Shown one piece after another: positions 1-12,368 of a DNA stretch of 64,000 bases. Each line of letters opens with the position of its first letter. Position 1 is the first letter of the stretch. Origin of the DNA: Artocarpus heterophyllus (lineage: Eukaryota > Streptophyta > Magnoliopsida > Rosales > Moraceae); NCBI GenBank assembly GCA_025403435.1, contig JAJQZP010000044.1:325501-389500 (forward strand), written 5' to 3'. The notes under the pieces are model-generated. The model saw only the letters and a list, made by a program, of their open reading frames with translations, searched no databases and was not told the DNA's origin. A program made the translations under genes and the position numbers.

Positions 1-1292
1 TATTATCTAATTTCTTATTTTTAATATTTGAATTAGATTAGGATTACTCTTTTTAAATATTTGAGTTAGATTAGAATTGCTCTTATAAATTCTATAAATA
101 TTTGAGTTAGATTAGAATTACTCTTATAAATTCTATAAATACTCAGTTCATTCAATTAAAAGGCTATATCATATTTTCTCCTCGCTATTATTCTGTATCT
201 ACATATATAGGTTTGGTGAGAATTGAAAATAGATCCATAATATAGGCCATGTCCTTAAAGTGTTCCTAATCTCTGTTGGTGTGGAGGTGTTTTTTAAACT
301 CCTAGAGAATTCAGAAAGGGTTGTTTTGCTCATCCTTTAGGAATCCTTCATGCTTTCTAGGCAAAGCTTATGGAGTTATACTTGTGGTGCTTCATGCTAA
401 ACGTCTTAGATGAGATTTTTTCAGGTTTGAATTGACTCCTCTTATGTGGTGAATCTGTTGTTTCCAGATTTTTAGACATTCCTTAAAAAGTTGAAGTTCA
501 TTGGACAAATATTATGGATTATCTCTGGATTCTTACTTTCTCAATTTTTCTCACGCTTATCACGAACAAAACTCTAACTCGTTAATAACCTGTCAACTCT
601 TGGTGTTCATGTGAATTCTGAACAATCATGGTTGACTTCGATATACGGCGAAATTTTTATTCTCAATTAATTGGTCAAGTACGGAAAGACTTCCATATTG
701 CGGATTTCTATCATTAATGATCTTTTGGGCATCATCAGATTTTTGAACAGTGGTTTGTTCACACATTCTTTAACCATCTTTCAGGTTTTTCCTCTGAATT
801 TTACTAGAAGATGGTTTTAACTAGACCTGTCTTAATCTTTTAATTGAGAAAGTAGATCACTCGAAAGCCATTTTATTTGCATCAATTCTACGAGTATTTT
901 CGTTTTTTGTTTTTTGTTTTTTTGGATTTATTATTTTTGGCTGTTGTTATTGACCTTTGATGGATATATTATTATTAACTTTGTCGTTTTTCTTATTTTA
1001 ATTCTAATGATATCCTAGTTAGTGCAATATGAGGTAATAAAAATTAGGTGTCAATCTAATTTGAATATTTTCTTATTTCTAATTCTATTTATCGTCTCTC
1101 CTTATTTGTTGGGGGAAAAAAAGAAAGTAACATTCAAGGACCAATAGTTTATCTATTGAGCTACATGTCTTTCCTTAACTCTCTCTTTAATCCAAATTAG
1201 ACAATATTTGGACCTTATCCTATCACATTGTTTGATTTATTTGCTTTTCACCAAACTAAAAGTGTCATTCGCGTCATGTCGATCTTGCATGT
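1..1292. other. AT-rich intergenic DNA with a 41-bp tandem repeat
   Basis: No gene is visible. Near the left edge a 41-bp unit containing ATTTGAGTTAGATTAGAATT is present twice in full (about 56-96 and 97-137), with a degenerate third copy before it (about 23-54). The block continues into a CT-rich stretch that resembles the end of a retrotransposon LTR, but no partner LTR or primer binding site is visible. The remainder holds no coding potential that I can support. Confidence 0.5.
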
Positions 1293-4200
1293 TGTAATAC
1301 CCAAAAAAATTCAATTAATTTATAAATTTAATTAATTAAGGATCTTTTTATAACTACATCGTTAAATTCGTAAGAAGCACAATTTTAAATCTTATGAGCA
1401 CACGTTCGGTAGTATATAATACCGTTACGCGTCTAGGATTGCTTAAAATTTATGTTGGAATTTAAATACTGATGTTGAGAATTTTTCTAGAAATATTATC
1501 TATGATCTTTGTGATTGAAGGATTTATAGAATTAAAAGAAATATTCCAAAATTCTATAATAAATATTAAATTTAAATTTATTAACTTTTGTGATAAAGTA
1601 ATTCGGTTGATAATGTCCACTACGATTTAAGGCAGAAAAATTTCAATTTGTAAATAACTTAGGAATTTAAATTATAAAATTTTTCAAATACAATACGGTA
1701 TTAGTAGTATAGCAAGAAATACTCTAACACATAATAAATCCTTAATTTCCTAGCAATTAAAAATCGAAGCTATGCATGTAGCATTTTCAGTGAAAATGCT
1801 ATCTAAGTTCGAAAATTGACACTGTTAAAGACTGTTAATACCGACGTAGAATGTAGAAATGATCTAGTTTATGTTTATGCAATCTATAAATGATTTTAAG
1901 ATCAAAATCAATCTAATTTTATCACGCAGTTTTAAAATTATATTGGTATCAGTTTATACAGAGATGGGTTTTTGACTGCATTAATCAAATCCGACAGAAC
2001 CAAAAATCTCCTAATAGCTCTAACTAGGTAAAATTTATCTACTTTGTGAGAAATTTGGAGACAAAGACACCCAAAATCAAAAAGAACCTCCTTAAAATGT
2101 AGATCTTGTTTCATAAAGTAATCTCACAATATACTATTCATTAAGGTGATGAAAAGACATGATTTAATAGAGGAAAATTTTCTCACCATTTTCTTCATGT
2201 AGTTGGCGGCCATATTAAGAAAAGAAAGACCGAATTTTTTCTCAGTTAAGTATCCATAAAACATTTTTATAATGAGTTAAAAATTAAATTGAGAAATAAT
2301 CAAGTTTAAGAATATGTCTATAAATAGGTCCATCCACTTCAAGGCTTCATTTTTGCTCTATATTCTCTCTACTTCCATAAAGAAGGAAATTTTTTTTCCC
2401 TTGTCTCTCTAAGAAGAAAACCGTGGCCTCCTCCACTCTTTTCTTAAAAATCTTTTATTCCCCCTCACTAGAAAATCATTAGCTAAAACTAAGCATAAGA
2501 AGATAGCTTTGGTTAGATCCCTCAAGAAGAAAATTCTTCAAGGGTATAAATCTTAAACTTTTCTCTTTTAAGTTTAAGAAATGGTTATGGTTTTGGTTTA
2601 GAGAAGTTGGCATGAAATAATTTTTATTTATGTTTGTGTTATTGTTTTAGTGGGTTTCTATTGATGTCGTTTTAATACTATGTATGTTGAGCATGAAAAG
2701 GATTAGATTTAAGTTATAGTTTTGTGTTTAGAAGGATTTTCACACTCTTTGACTCCAAAAAGGACACTATAAAGATCATTTTGGAGGTATTTTAGAACCT
2801 ATGACTGCAACATAAAGGACACAAGTGAGAAGTTAATAACTAAAATCTCAACCCTAAAACAACATTTCTAGCGTTAGTTTCTAAGTTGTCCAACGAAGTT
2901 GTAGCGAGATTACAGGAGGTGTTGCAACCTGGTTTCAACCTCAACAGTATAAGTGGCTTATGAGTCCCTTTTTGTTTTCCCTTTTTTCTATTTCAAGGAT
3001 TGAAAACCTAATTTTATTATTTAACAAGACGCCTATAGCAACTACAATACAAACGGTGGTTGTTATAACTTTGTTTTGATTTAGTGTTGTATATAAAGTT
3101 GCAAGTTTGATAAAGCATCAATAGTGTAGATTTCAAGACTGCCCAATTTTAAGTTTTAGAAGTTAAGACACTTAGTTTATTGCCTCCTTAAGTCCTTGTA
3201 TTGACTATTGAACAATCTGCAATTGTTTCAATGCTTTTTTGTTAGGTGTTTTATGCGATGTTGTAACACAGTTGCGACTTCGTTACAACCTCGATAATTC
3301 AGATATTGTTTCTGCTCAATTTTATTATCCAAAAGTTAAAATGTTTAGTTTATTGGAAGTCAAAATCGTTTTAGCACTTTCGATGTAGTTTGGGGATTGA
3401 TGCCTAAACTATTTACTTTAGGTGTTTCATAATGTGTTGCAACATTGTTGCAACCTCAATAGTATAGTTTATGTTTTTCGGTACAACAGCTCTAAAAAAA
3501 ATCCAAATCACGATTTTAGGTCTTGGCAAGACAAAGAACTTTCGCGAAGAAATTTTCGAGAATTCCATCCCTAAAAAGAACCTTTAAATAGATTAATAAA
3601 AAAATGGCTTAATAGGTAAAGTTTACAAAATCAGTACAAACAATAATGCTAAAGACAGAAAATAAACCTTTGAAAAATGAAATTTCTAGGCCTCGTCAGA
3701 ATGAGGAACTTTTGTAAAAGAAACTTTTTCTAAAATTGTCTTTGACATTTGGTTTAGTTACTTTTAAAACTAACAAAAGTATCTTTCGGTAATTGTTTCA
3801 AAATAAAACACTTGTTTAGTGATAGAATCAATATTTATGAACAACAAAAGAATTGTAGCATTTAAAAAGTTTTAAGAGTCTACAATTTACAGTTTTATCA
3901 AAATTTGAACTACAATTTAAGATATGGTTTTCAGTGTAAGAAGATTTACACATAGAGTTTTCAACGGACTTAAGAAAAATGAAAAACTGTAGAATATATA
4001 AGTTATGGACTACTATATTATGATAGTAATTATGGGTCCAACACCCCCCACGCTTTTAAAAGCAAATTATCGAATCAAAATTTCCTATAATTAATATCAT
4101 AGAATGCGTTTAGTCCTTGAGGGACATATTAGGCCTAATGAATTGAATAGTAACTAGGCATGGGCTTATGGGCCCAATAAAACTATTCATATTCAAATGG

Positions 4201-5458
4201 ACCATTTGCTTTATAATAATCTCAATATATGTAATATGAGAGATTAGTACATCAAGTTATAAGAAGAACATAATTAATTAATTATCAAATTAATATATTG
4301 ATTATCAATGTTAGTACTATTTAATTAAACACAATTAGGGAAAATAAATTACACAAAAATTATGAGTTAAGAGGATTTAAATTTAATCTATCCTTTTAAC
4401 TATTCGAATAGCCAATTAGTTGATAAAGGGAACTTTTAAGAAAATATTTAATTTCTTTTTATTCAATATGCTAAAATAATTAGCATAACGCAAGTTAGGC
4501 TCACACTCTTACTGGGTGTTTTTCCTTACACTCTACGAGTAGTGAATAAGTATATGGCGTGTTTAGTAGGTCCTATCTTTAAAATCCAAATAAGTAAGAA
4601 TCTCACCAATAGCATGAAAACTATAGTTTTCAATTTAAAGTGTTTTCACATGTCTTTTGAAATGCATTATCTATGTTATGTTATGTCATGTCATGCTAGA
4701 TTAAGACACGTCATATTATGCCATGTTTATGATATGTTGTGTATTGTATATGATGTATGCTATATAAAATTATATTACGTATTCACCTCAAGTTGAAAAT
4801 AGTTATAATTATGTTCTGTGATGATATGTAATAATATGTCATACTGCATAGACGCAATATAACAAGTAAAATAAGATAAGTTAAGAGTGTTGTACTAACC
4901 TTTTGACCTATGAGAAGGATTCAAGACCTATCGACCTATAGGAGAACATTCAATTTAGTTTATTTTATGGTCTAGGGTCGTTGGGGACCTTCGCAAGCTA
5001 TAACTTCCCAATGATCGCGTGCAATAGGTATGTACACATAGGGGCCCCTTAGGTATGATAGATTAGATACATGAGATATGTTCATAATGAAACATAATCA
5101 ACTCATGCATGCTTTGATAAATGTTTTAATCTTTGTTTTATGAGTATTTGTTTTCTACTTGCTTAACGAAAGCTCACTTAGATATGTTTATGCTGTAGGT
5201 AAGTAACCTGTCAGTAACTTGTGCTGGACAGTGTTGAGCGGTGGGTGGATGGTGAAGTTAGGTATGAATACTGCTTACAAATGTTTGTTTCGTAATAGAA
5301 TTAAAGTAAATTATATTTGTATATATTGTATGTAGGAATAGTTTTATGCATGTATGATATAAAAACGAGAATTGTAACTTTACAGTCTCAGTTTAGGTTA
5401 GTTACTAATAAGTTGAAATATACTTATATCAAAAGCCTAAATAAGTTAATTAAGCTAT
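1293..5458 (+). repeat. Probable gypsy-type LTR-derived DNA
   Basis: The block opens with TGTAATACCC, a common start of plant gypsy LTRs. A TATA-like CTATAAATAG at 2319-2328 is followed by a pyrimidine-rich leader, as expected for an LTR promoter and its R region. A later stretch near 5195-5260 resembles the corresponding part of the solo LTR ending at 49850. I could not find a convincing CA end with a matching 5-bp target duplication, so the right boundary is arbitrary. No protein-coding gene is supported inside; the small ORF near 4542 is AT-rich chance sequence. Confidence 0.4.
2905..3480 (+). repeat. Diverged tandem repeats with TTGCAACCTC motifs
   Basis: Related phrases recur near 2910, 3243 and 3419. 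Each has GGTGTT followed by one or two copies of a GTTGCAACCTC-like motif and an AT-rich tail. The last two are about 176 bp apart. The copies are too diverged for exact boundaries by eye. They sit inside the LTR-like block, so this is probably internal repetition of a retroelement LTR. Confidence 0.4.
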
Positions 5459-7635
5459 TGTAAAACCCAAGCTTTTAATTGAAAAGAATTCAAAAAAAAA
5501 GTTTGGGAAAATTTGAAAATTTCAACAACATTTGAATAGAAAACTTATTTTTTTGAAGGTTCATTTTCAACTCAAAAAAAATGTAAGGACCTAAATGAAT
5601 TAGGTCCTCCCTACATGAACAAACCCCCCACCCCCCACCCCCCCCCCCCATTTATAATTTCTTCTTCCTTTCCTTTTCTTTTTCTTTCTTTTCTTCTTTT
5701 CTTCTTTTCTTCTTTTCTTTCCCCTAAGCCTAAAACAGAAAGAACTATCCCTACCAACTTTCGTCCAACCTTCCTCAAGCCACCGCCAGCCGCATGCTCC
5801 AACAAAATTGAAGTGCTACTGCTTGAGGTTCCAGCTACCAGACCACCGCCTCCTCATTTGTTGCTAGCTACCGTGAAGAGCTATGGGAAGTTTGAAGTTT
5901 CAAACTTCTCCACATGATTTCGTCGTTGTCTGGCCTTGTTTTGCTAGTTGTTTGCACCGTTGGATATCTCTCATTGAGAAGAACAAGACCTAGCCCCTCT
6001 TTGGCCAAATCGTTGTAGGAAGATCTGGACCCCCACTGCCCCTCCTTGTCGAATTTTCTCCATTTTCTAGCGACCCGAGCTCCTTTATGGAAAATTAACT
6101 TTGGAACAGTGATCCTTGCATCAAGAGTTTTATTTTGGTATTGGTCTCCACTACCTCTTTGCCGATCAACCTCGGTCAATGTCGATCAACAGTGGTTAAT
6201 GACGGTCAACAGTTGACCTGATCACCAAATTTGAGAGGATGCCATTCCGACCTATTTTTGACGCTTTAGACGCATTCATGGTATCAGATTTGTAAGACAA
6301 AATTCTGAAGGCAAAGTTGGTGATTCAAAGTTTCAATGGATGACAGCATTTCAGACCTTTTTGCCACCAAATGTCACGGCCAAGTTGGTAGGGACTCTAT
6401 TATTCATCTCTTGTGATATTTGTATTTAATTCATCAATAAAAATTTTAAATTTAAAACTACATTATTTGGATTTCAATATATTGTTATTGCTATTTGGCT
6501 GCTGTCGTTATTATTTTTATGATTATGGATGTGTTGTTGTTCTTATTATTGTTACTATTGTTGTTGTTGTTGTTATTGTTATTGATTCTTATTATTGTTA
6601 CTTTTATTATTATCATCGCCATTAATATTATTGACATTACTCTGGTTATTAGTTTTATTTTTATTTTTATTGTATTGGATTGTCATTATATTTGTTCTCG
6701 TTGTTGTTATTGTTATTGTTATTGTTATGGTTATTGTTGTTTGAATTGTTGTTGTTGTTGTTATTGTTATTTTCATTGTTGATGTTGTGGATGATGTTTT
6801 AAATATTATTGTTGTAGTTGCTACTCTTCATATTATTGTTGTTATTATTATTATTATTGTTGAAATTATTATTAATTTTATTGTTGTTAATATTGTAATG
6901 ACTGTCATTGTTATTTATTGAATCGGTTATATGAATATTTGATCTTGAGTTGGAATTGTGCACATATCGGATATATAAATGTTTATTTTTAATTTAGGAT
7001 TATTAATCTTCATGTGATGTATGAGATTGGCTCGAAAGTAAAGTCACTATGAGATGAGTAGTGTGAATGGAATGACGAATGATGTTGGATGTGTTGTTGT
7101 TGTGAAATATAATGTAACTACTCTAGGTGCGACTTGAGGTTGTGGCGCACCATAATATATTGGTAAATTGTTTTCTTGTAAGTTTAGGGTTTTGGTTTAG
7201 TTAAAAAACAACTGTTATACTGTCAAAATTTTGTTAGAAACTGACTAACGTGGGTAGAATGATTTAGGATGGATTTTAGAAGTCGGACTGGTTATAACCT
7301 GATCCTATGCTTGTTGAGATCTTACGCGGCGCTGTCAAACAATTTCTAAGGCCATCCAAAGTGTTTATCAAAGTTATATCCCACGGTGCGCTCATTTGTT
7401 AGGCACAACGGATATTTCATATTGATGGTACTATCCATGTTACATGGTCTATCTTTGGGGTGCCTTTTTAGGGCACAATGGACACAGTGTGCTCTTTCGG
7501 GGCATAACAAACACAGGGTGCTCATTTGGGGCACAACAAAATACTATAAATCTTCCATTCTTTCCTTTCCTTCATTAAAAACCCGAGACATATGTGAATA
7601 ATTTGAGTGACGAATTATAGATTTTAGAATTATAT
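5459..7635 (+). repeat. LTR-like block with pyrimidine tract and TTG/TTA-rich low complexity
   Basis: The block starts TGTAAAACCC, again like a gypsy LTR, followed by a C-run and CT-rich tract (5624-5720). At 6387 the phrase GGGACTCTATTATTCATC closely resembles one at 20753 inside the insert of the plus-strand copia, so the two blocks probably share a repeat family. From about 6481 to 6905 the DNA is an imperfect GTT/ATT trinucleotide mixture that generates meaningless Leu/Ile/Val-rich frames. The right boundary is uncertain. Confidence 0.4.
7384..7540. repeat. 29-30-bp degenerate tandem repeat
   Basis: Units at about 7457-7486, 7487-7515 and 7516-7540 share GGGTGCTC, then TTTGGGGCA, then AACAAACACA-like segments. 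A more diverged unit lies at about 7384-7413. The array lies at the end of the LTR-like block and has no coding frame. Confidence 0.55.
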
Positions 7636-7800
7636 GGCCCGTTTGGTATTGTTTTTATTTTGTTTTTGGTTTTGTAAAAAGTTGAAAATGAGAATATTTT
7701 GGAAAATGTGCTAGGCTTGTTTTGAAAATTGTATTTGGTTAATAGTTTTTGTCATTTTTAAGAATAGGTGAGAAAAATGAAAATGCGTTTGGTTTAACGA
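7636..7800 (+). repeat. Partial copy of the foldback-arm repeat
   Basis: The segment from CCCGTTTGGTATTGTTTTTA to about 7795 resembles the outer arm of the foldback at 22565-22680. The shared order is TTTGGTA, TTTTTATTTTG, GAAAATGA, AATATTTT, TGCTAG and TGTTTGGTTA-like steps. It ends next to the point where the minus-strand copia is cut off, so it probably marks the insertion or recombination that truncated that element. Confidence 0.5.
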
Positions 7801-7815
7801 TATCTTCCTACCCAT

Positions 7816-8904
7816 TCACAACTCGTGAGAAGTTTTAGGAACTGATTTTGAAGATATATTGTTCAAAAGATTACATGCGGTTTGTAATGCATATCCCCAA
7901 AAGAACAAAGGCAATGATGAATAACTTATCATGGTCCTGACAATGTCCAATAAATTCCTATTTCTTCTCTCTGCTATGCCATTCTGCTGCAGAGTGTCTG
8001 GCGTAGTCAAATGGGATAAAATCCCATTCTCTAATAAGTGTTCCAAAAACTCATCAGAAAGGTCTTCACCACCTCGATCAGATCGAAGTGCCTTTATAGG
8101 TCTACCCAATTACTTTTCAACTTCACCCCGAAACTCCCTAAACTTGTCATAAGTTTCACTTTTGTGGTGCATTAAGTTCACATACCCATACCTTGAGTAA
8201 TCATCAATAAAAGTGACAAAATACTCATACCTTCCTCGTGCTTGGATGTTCATCAGTCTGCAAAAATCACTATGCATAAGTTCTATAACCTCTTCGGCCT
8301 TATTGCCCTTAGACCCAAATGGTCTTTTGGTCATTTTACCCTCTAAACAAGATTCACATTGTGGTTTAGATTCCACCTTTAAGTGACTGAAAGGTCCATC
8401 CCTTACCAACGTTTGAATCCTATTCAGGTTAATATGACCTAGTCGTAAATGCCAAAGATAAGTCTTGTTAGAGTGAGAGGTTTTAAGTCTTTTAGAGTTA
8501 TTATCATTCATTTCAGCATTAAGCAATAAGTCCATCTTAGGTTTGATAAAATATAGATTATTTTGTATCCACCCATAATAGATAAAAGATTTATTTTTAC
8601 AAATCACCACTTTGCTATTAAAAGAAACCAAATAAGAGTCTTTAAATAAATAAGCTACAGAAATTAAATTCCTTTTAAATTTAGGAACATGAAAACAATC
8701 TAGGAAAATTAAATTTCTATAATTATCAGAATACAGATGGATGTCTTCCACTGCTTCAGCTAAGACCAAGGGTCTATCACCCATCCGAAGTGTGAAGTCT
8801 TCGAGCAGCAGACTTCTCGTTTCTTTGAATCCATGCAGAGAAACACAAATATGATTAGTTGCTCTGAAATCTATGACCCAAATGTCACTAGATTCCTCAA
8901 CCAA
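7816..8904 (-). pseudogene. Copia pol fragment: protease remnant, GAG-pre-integrase, integrase
   Basis: Two frames (8110-8904 and 7816-8109) make up the fragment. Near the start, WVIDFRATNHIC is where copia aspartic proteases have a D-S/T-G triad, here changed to D-F-R. Next come a pre-integrase segment with LWHLRLGH and the zinc-type C-x2-C of CESC, then the integrase core with the first Asp in the HSDF context. The second frame has the RSDRGGE Asp and the NGIAERRN Glu of the D,D-E core. It ends at SHEL, well short of the reverse transcriptase. Confidence 0.85.
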
Positions 8905-8940
8905 ACAAGTTTCTAAACGTAGAAGATCACACCTACCTCA

Positions 8941-9690
8941 TCAGGAAAGAAAGTCCTTGTAATTCTTCTTTATATGCCCGACCTTCTCGTAGAAGAAGCA
9001 CTTGAGCTTCTTCGGGTTCTTTTTCTTCTTCTTCTTGTTCTTGCTATTTGCAAGTATAGAAGACATACCATTCTTGGCCTTTTGTTTCTTTCCATTCATG
9101 GGGTTGGGATTGGAACCAGAAGCAGTCGCCAAGTTGGCCTTGCCACCAGCAAGAGACTCCTTGATCAGCTGTTTAAACTCATGTAATTGTTTCATCAACT
9201 CTGTTAAGGTCATGTCACGTCATTGCTTAAATTAAAAATTACTCTGAACGGAATAAATTTCTTAGACAGAGTCTCAAAGACCATAGTCATCTGAGTTTCA
9301 GCATCGATGTCAGCTCCATTGGTTTGAGCCTCAGTGAGGTAACCCATGACCAACATCATATGCTCCTTTACAGATGTCCCCGGCCTTTGCTCACAATTCA
9401 AGAGTTTCTAAAGCGCCCCTTATCACTTTGTTAAGGTCTGGCCTTCAAACATGTCTTCTAGATTATCCAAGATCTGACTGTTCTGCCTAACAGTCTCATA
9501 ATCCTCATGTTGAGCCTATAGCACGTTATTCATGCTGGCCATAACATAGCAGCGGGCTTGATTATTAGCATCTTTCCAACAATCATATGTTTAGATTTGA
9601 TCATTAGTGGAATCTCCCATAGGCTTAAGAGAACAAGGTGTTGTCAGCATAAATTTTAGTTTCTCAAAGGACAGGACGATGTTTAGGTTC
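8941..9690 (-). pseudogene. Copia gag remnant (UBN2-type with a degenerate zinc knuckle)
   Basis: The 8941-9213 frame has a Lys-rich stretch followed by a CCHC-like motif in which the second and last cysteines are replaced by tyrosine (C-F-F-Y ... H ... Y). The 9210-9401 frame (NCEQRPGTSVKEHM, with ETLSKKFIPF later) matches the copia gag core. Upstream as far as about 9690 the homology continues in broken frames. Gag would form the particle shell; this copy cannot. Confidence 0.75.
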
Positions 9691-9699
9691 CATTTTCAA

Positions 9700-11460
9700 T
9701 CATTATAATTCTCTCTGGTTAATTGATTTTTGTCAAGTATCGATGATAAAGCGTTTTTAAACATTTTTAATCTACAATAAAGAATCACATACCAAATATA
9801 AGCAAACATATAACAATAATTTAGCAAGATAACACAATCATGTAAAACATACAAATGTGTTTATGTGTCAAAACCTTGAAAATATCACAACCTTACAACA
9901 ATAATTCCTAACTCATAATTCAACAAGTTCCTAGGAGAGTCTTGCGAAATTCAATTACAAACATGGATCCCCTCTTGATGAATATATGCCATCCAGGACC
10001 CGTATAATCTAGCATATATTAATAATCGTTTCTTTGGCCATCAATTTCATTAACAGAGCTCCTACGGGAGGTTAAAATAAAATTAACATGAATGTATAAC
10101 CATCGTTTCAATATTTTATCCACGATTTATAATCACCATCTAGGGGTTTGCAACCATAAATCATACTAAAATACTTTATCCTCTCAAAGATCTAACCCGG
10201 TACATGATGAAGTCCCTTCCTAGGAGCCCAAACCACCATGTGCTACCTATGGATCAACGATGGAGGCCGTAGGTCCTTTCTTCGAAAACCTTCTCCTACT
10301 CATTCTTGTGAAATCAAGGCTTTATATTATAAACATGCATAAACAATTTTTAATAAGCGACACTCCCTATTCTATATGACATGTCATCAATATACATGGC
10401 AAATCATATTATAATACAGACAAGCAAAGCAATCATGCAAAGTCACATTCAAAGCAATAATAAATAACCATAATATTATGGTTCTACCCTAGAAAAAAGA
10501 AAACAAAATTACAAGAGAATAATAGAAACATATTATCGACTCTTCATCCTTGAATCTTGAAATTGTATCTTTTTTCATGTAATGTCTATCTTTAAGTCTT
10601 CAATCCTGCATAAATCAAAAACTCCATATTTTTAGTCATATCCAAATTTAATATTTCTCAAAATTGTCCAAAAAATAAAATCAAAACTGCATCAAAAAAC
10701 GTACCTTTTTTGAAAAATTTATAGCTCTCTGTTGGCATGCTGATCTGTATGATCGGCCTACTGGTCATGACCGTCCGGCCTGCTGAACTTTATAGATCGG
10801 CCTACCAGTCATGACAAATCGGCCTGTTGAACCTAAAAGTTTGGCCTGCCGTCAGAGCCACCAGATTTTTGCCCCATGAATGGCCTACAATCCTAAAGGT
10901 TTGACCTATCGCTCTGTGACCATCGACCTGCCGGGCACAAAAGTTTAGCATATCGACCGAGCATAAATCACAACATCTAAAAAATACATGTTTTATGCAG
11001 TTTTTCAATTTTATTTTCAACAATTCAAAAACATAAAATTAGAGACTCAAGAAATACCTAGAATCGCTATTATCCACTTTCTAGATTTGTCTTCAAGATC
11101 CGTCTTCTCTGAATGATTATTTAATTATAAAATTCTTACAAATTTAAAATTAAATAATAATTTCGAGACGGAGATGATAGTCTGCCACCTAATTTTATGG
11201 AAAACCTAGATACATATTTTAATCTCTAAGGAACCATAACCAACATAAATTAATTAATTAATAAAAAATTAAATAATAATTTAATCAACCCTAATTAATT
11301 AATAAACATTTACCATATAATCCATGACAACATATAAATATATAAAAACTCTAGAGTACCAACTCTCTAAAAAATCAATATTCAAGCATAGGAGAGATCA
11401 AGATCACATAATTTATTCATAGAGCATGATCATAAACTTGCAAATTTATGTAAAAACCAT
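9700..11460 (-). other. Untranslated leader of the minus-strand copia
   Basis: About 1.7 kb of non-coding DNA lies between the primer binding site and gag. It is AT-rich with short inverted and direct repeats and has no supported gene. The span is longer than in most copia elements, so it may carry unrecognised insertions. Confidence 0.45.
10751..10860. repeat. 44-bp tandem repeat rich in GGCCTRC
   Basis: Units start at 10751, 10795 and, in part, about 10839. Each carries GATCGGCCTACYRGTCATGA followed by a second GGCCTGYTGAAC. Similar GATCRGCCTRCYGAA motifs recur inside the 5' LTR at about 11978-12062, so the motif belongs to this copia family and not to the insertion site. Confidence 0.6.
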
Positions 11461-11475
11461 GTCTTTGATGCCAAT
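11461..11475 (-). promoter_or_regulatory. Primer binding site of the minus-strand copia
   Basis: Directly inside the LTR the minus strand reads ATTGGCATCAAAGAC. This resembles the TGGTATCAGAGC-type site complementary to the 3' end of initiator methionine tRNA, which primes reverse transcription in most copia elements. Confidence 0.65.
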
Positions 11476-12210
11476 TGTTGGAAAAACAGTATGTAGCATA
11501 ATTTTAAAAAATTTTATACCGTAGTACTTTCTAAAACACAAGTTTGACATACTATATGCATAAATTAACTAGATTTTACTAACCTTGTAAATGTAGAAAG
11601 AAGAGCTTCAACCAATTAGTCTTCCTTACTATTCTCTATCTACGATCGGAGTGCGTGTAGGCACACGTCGTTTAGCTTTTCCCCGACGACTCTCCTTTCA
11701 ACCAATTGAGAAAAACCTAAAGCTATAGTCCGTGATTTGTGAACAATAGCTCCCTGAGGAGTTACACAATGTCACCAGCAGAGTCTCACTCCCAATTTCT
11801 CAACTAATCTAAATAACAATGAGTCTCACTTCCCTTTTTATATAGGTTGGGGCCAGGAGTCAGTCCTTATCAGATAAGGCCTTGAAAATTCAAATCAAAA
11901 TCAGATCAGGTTTAATATCTGATAAAATCTACGTAAAAATACGTGATCTTTTTATCGCTTGGTTGGAGGTCGAACTGGCAGATCAGCCTACTGAATTGGC
12001 AGATCAGCCTGCCAAACTTACTCCATCAGTATGCTAAACTTAAAGATCGGCCTACCGAACTTACGATAAATAATTCCCTACAAATTTTTATTTCCCGCTT
12101 GAGATTCTTAGGATAGAGTCTCAATTTTAATTCAAATAGCCCAATAGAGATGTTATCTAATTAAAACAGTCATATATTGAAAATCTCTAGGAAAATAAAT
12201 ATTCCTAACA
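11476..12210 (-). repeat. 5' LTR of the minus-strand copia (735 bp)
   Basis: On the + strand the block runs TGTTGGAAAAAC to ATTCCTAACA, so it has TG...CA ends on both strands. Its inner end abuts the primer binding site. GGCCTRC-type motifs at 11978-12062 match those in the leader. The partner LTR is absent from the window. Confidence 0.75.
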
Positions 12211-12368
12211 ATTCAACAAGTTTATCTTGAATTAATTTATTCAAAATTAATCCAACCAATAAACAGACATGAATTATCTGATCCTGATAATTCAACAAGT
12301 TTATCTTGAATTAATTTATTCACAAAATTAATTCAATCGATAAACAGACATGCATTATCTGATAGCAT
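12211..12368. repeat. 79-bp tandem duplication beside the copia LTR
   Basis: The unit ATTCAACAAGTTTATCTTGA... starts at 12211 and again at 12290, with only a few differences (for example GAATTATCTG against GCATTATCTG). It begins immediately after the LTR's last base, so the LTR landed at, or exactly bounds, the first unit. Confidence 0.8.

Larger units (their letters stand above)
7816..12210 (-). mobile_element. Truncated Ty1/copia retrotransposon (LTR, gag, protease, integrase)
   Basis: Read on the minus strand, the order is 5' LTR (11476-12210), primer binding site, a long leader, gag, protease remnant and integrase, as in Ty1/copia. Reverse transcriptase, RNase H and the 3' LTR are missing: homology stops inside the integrase at about 7816. 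Gag is split by stops and frameshifts, and the protease active site is altered, so the copy is dead. Parts are annotated separately. Confidence 0.85.

Noticed and set aside
5611..5917. Proline- and lysine-rich frames on both strands
   Set aside because: They are products of C-runs and CT-rich leader DNA on opposite strands, with no domain.
6413..6782. Hydrophobic Leu/Ile/Val-rich frames
   Set aside because: They arise from the GTT/ATT trinucleotide low-complexity tract.
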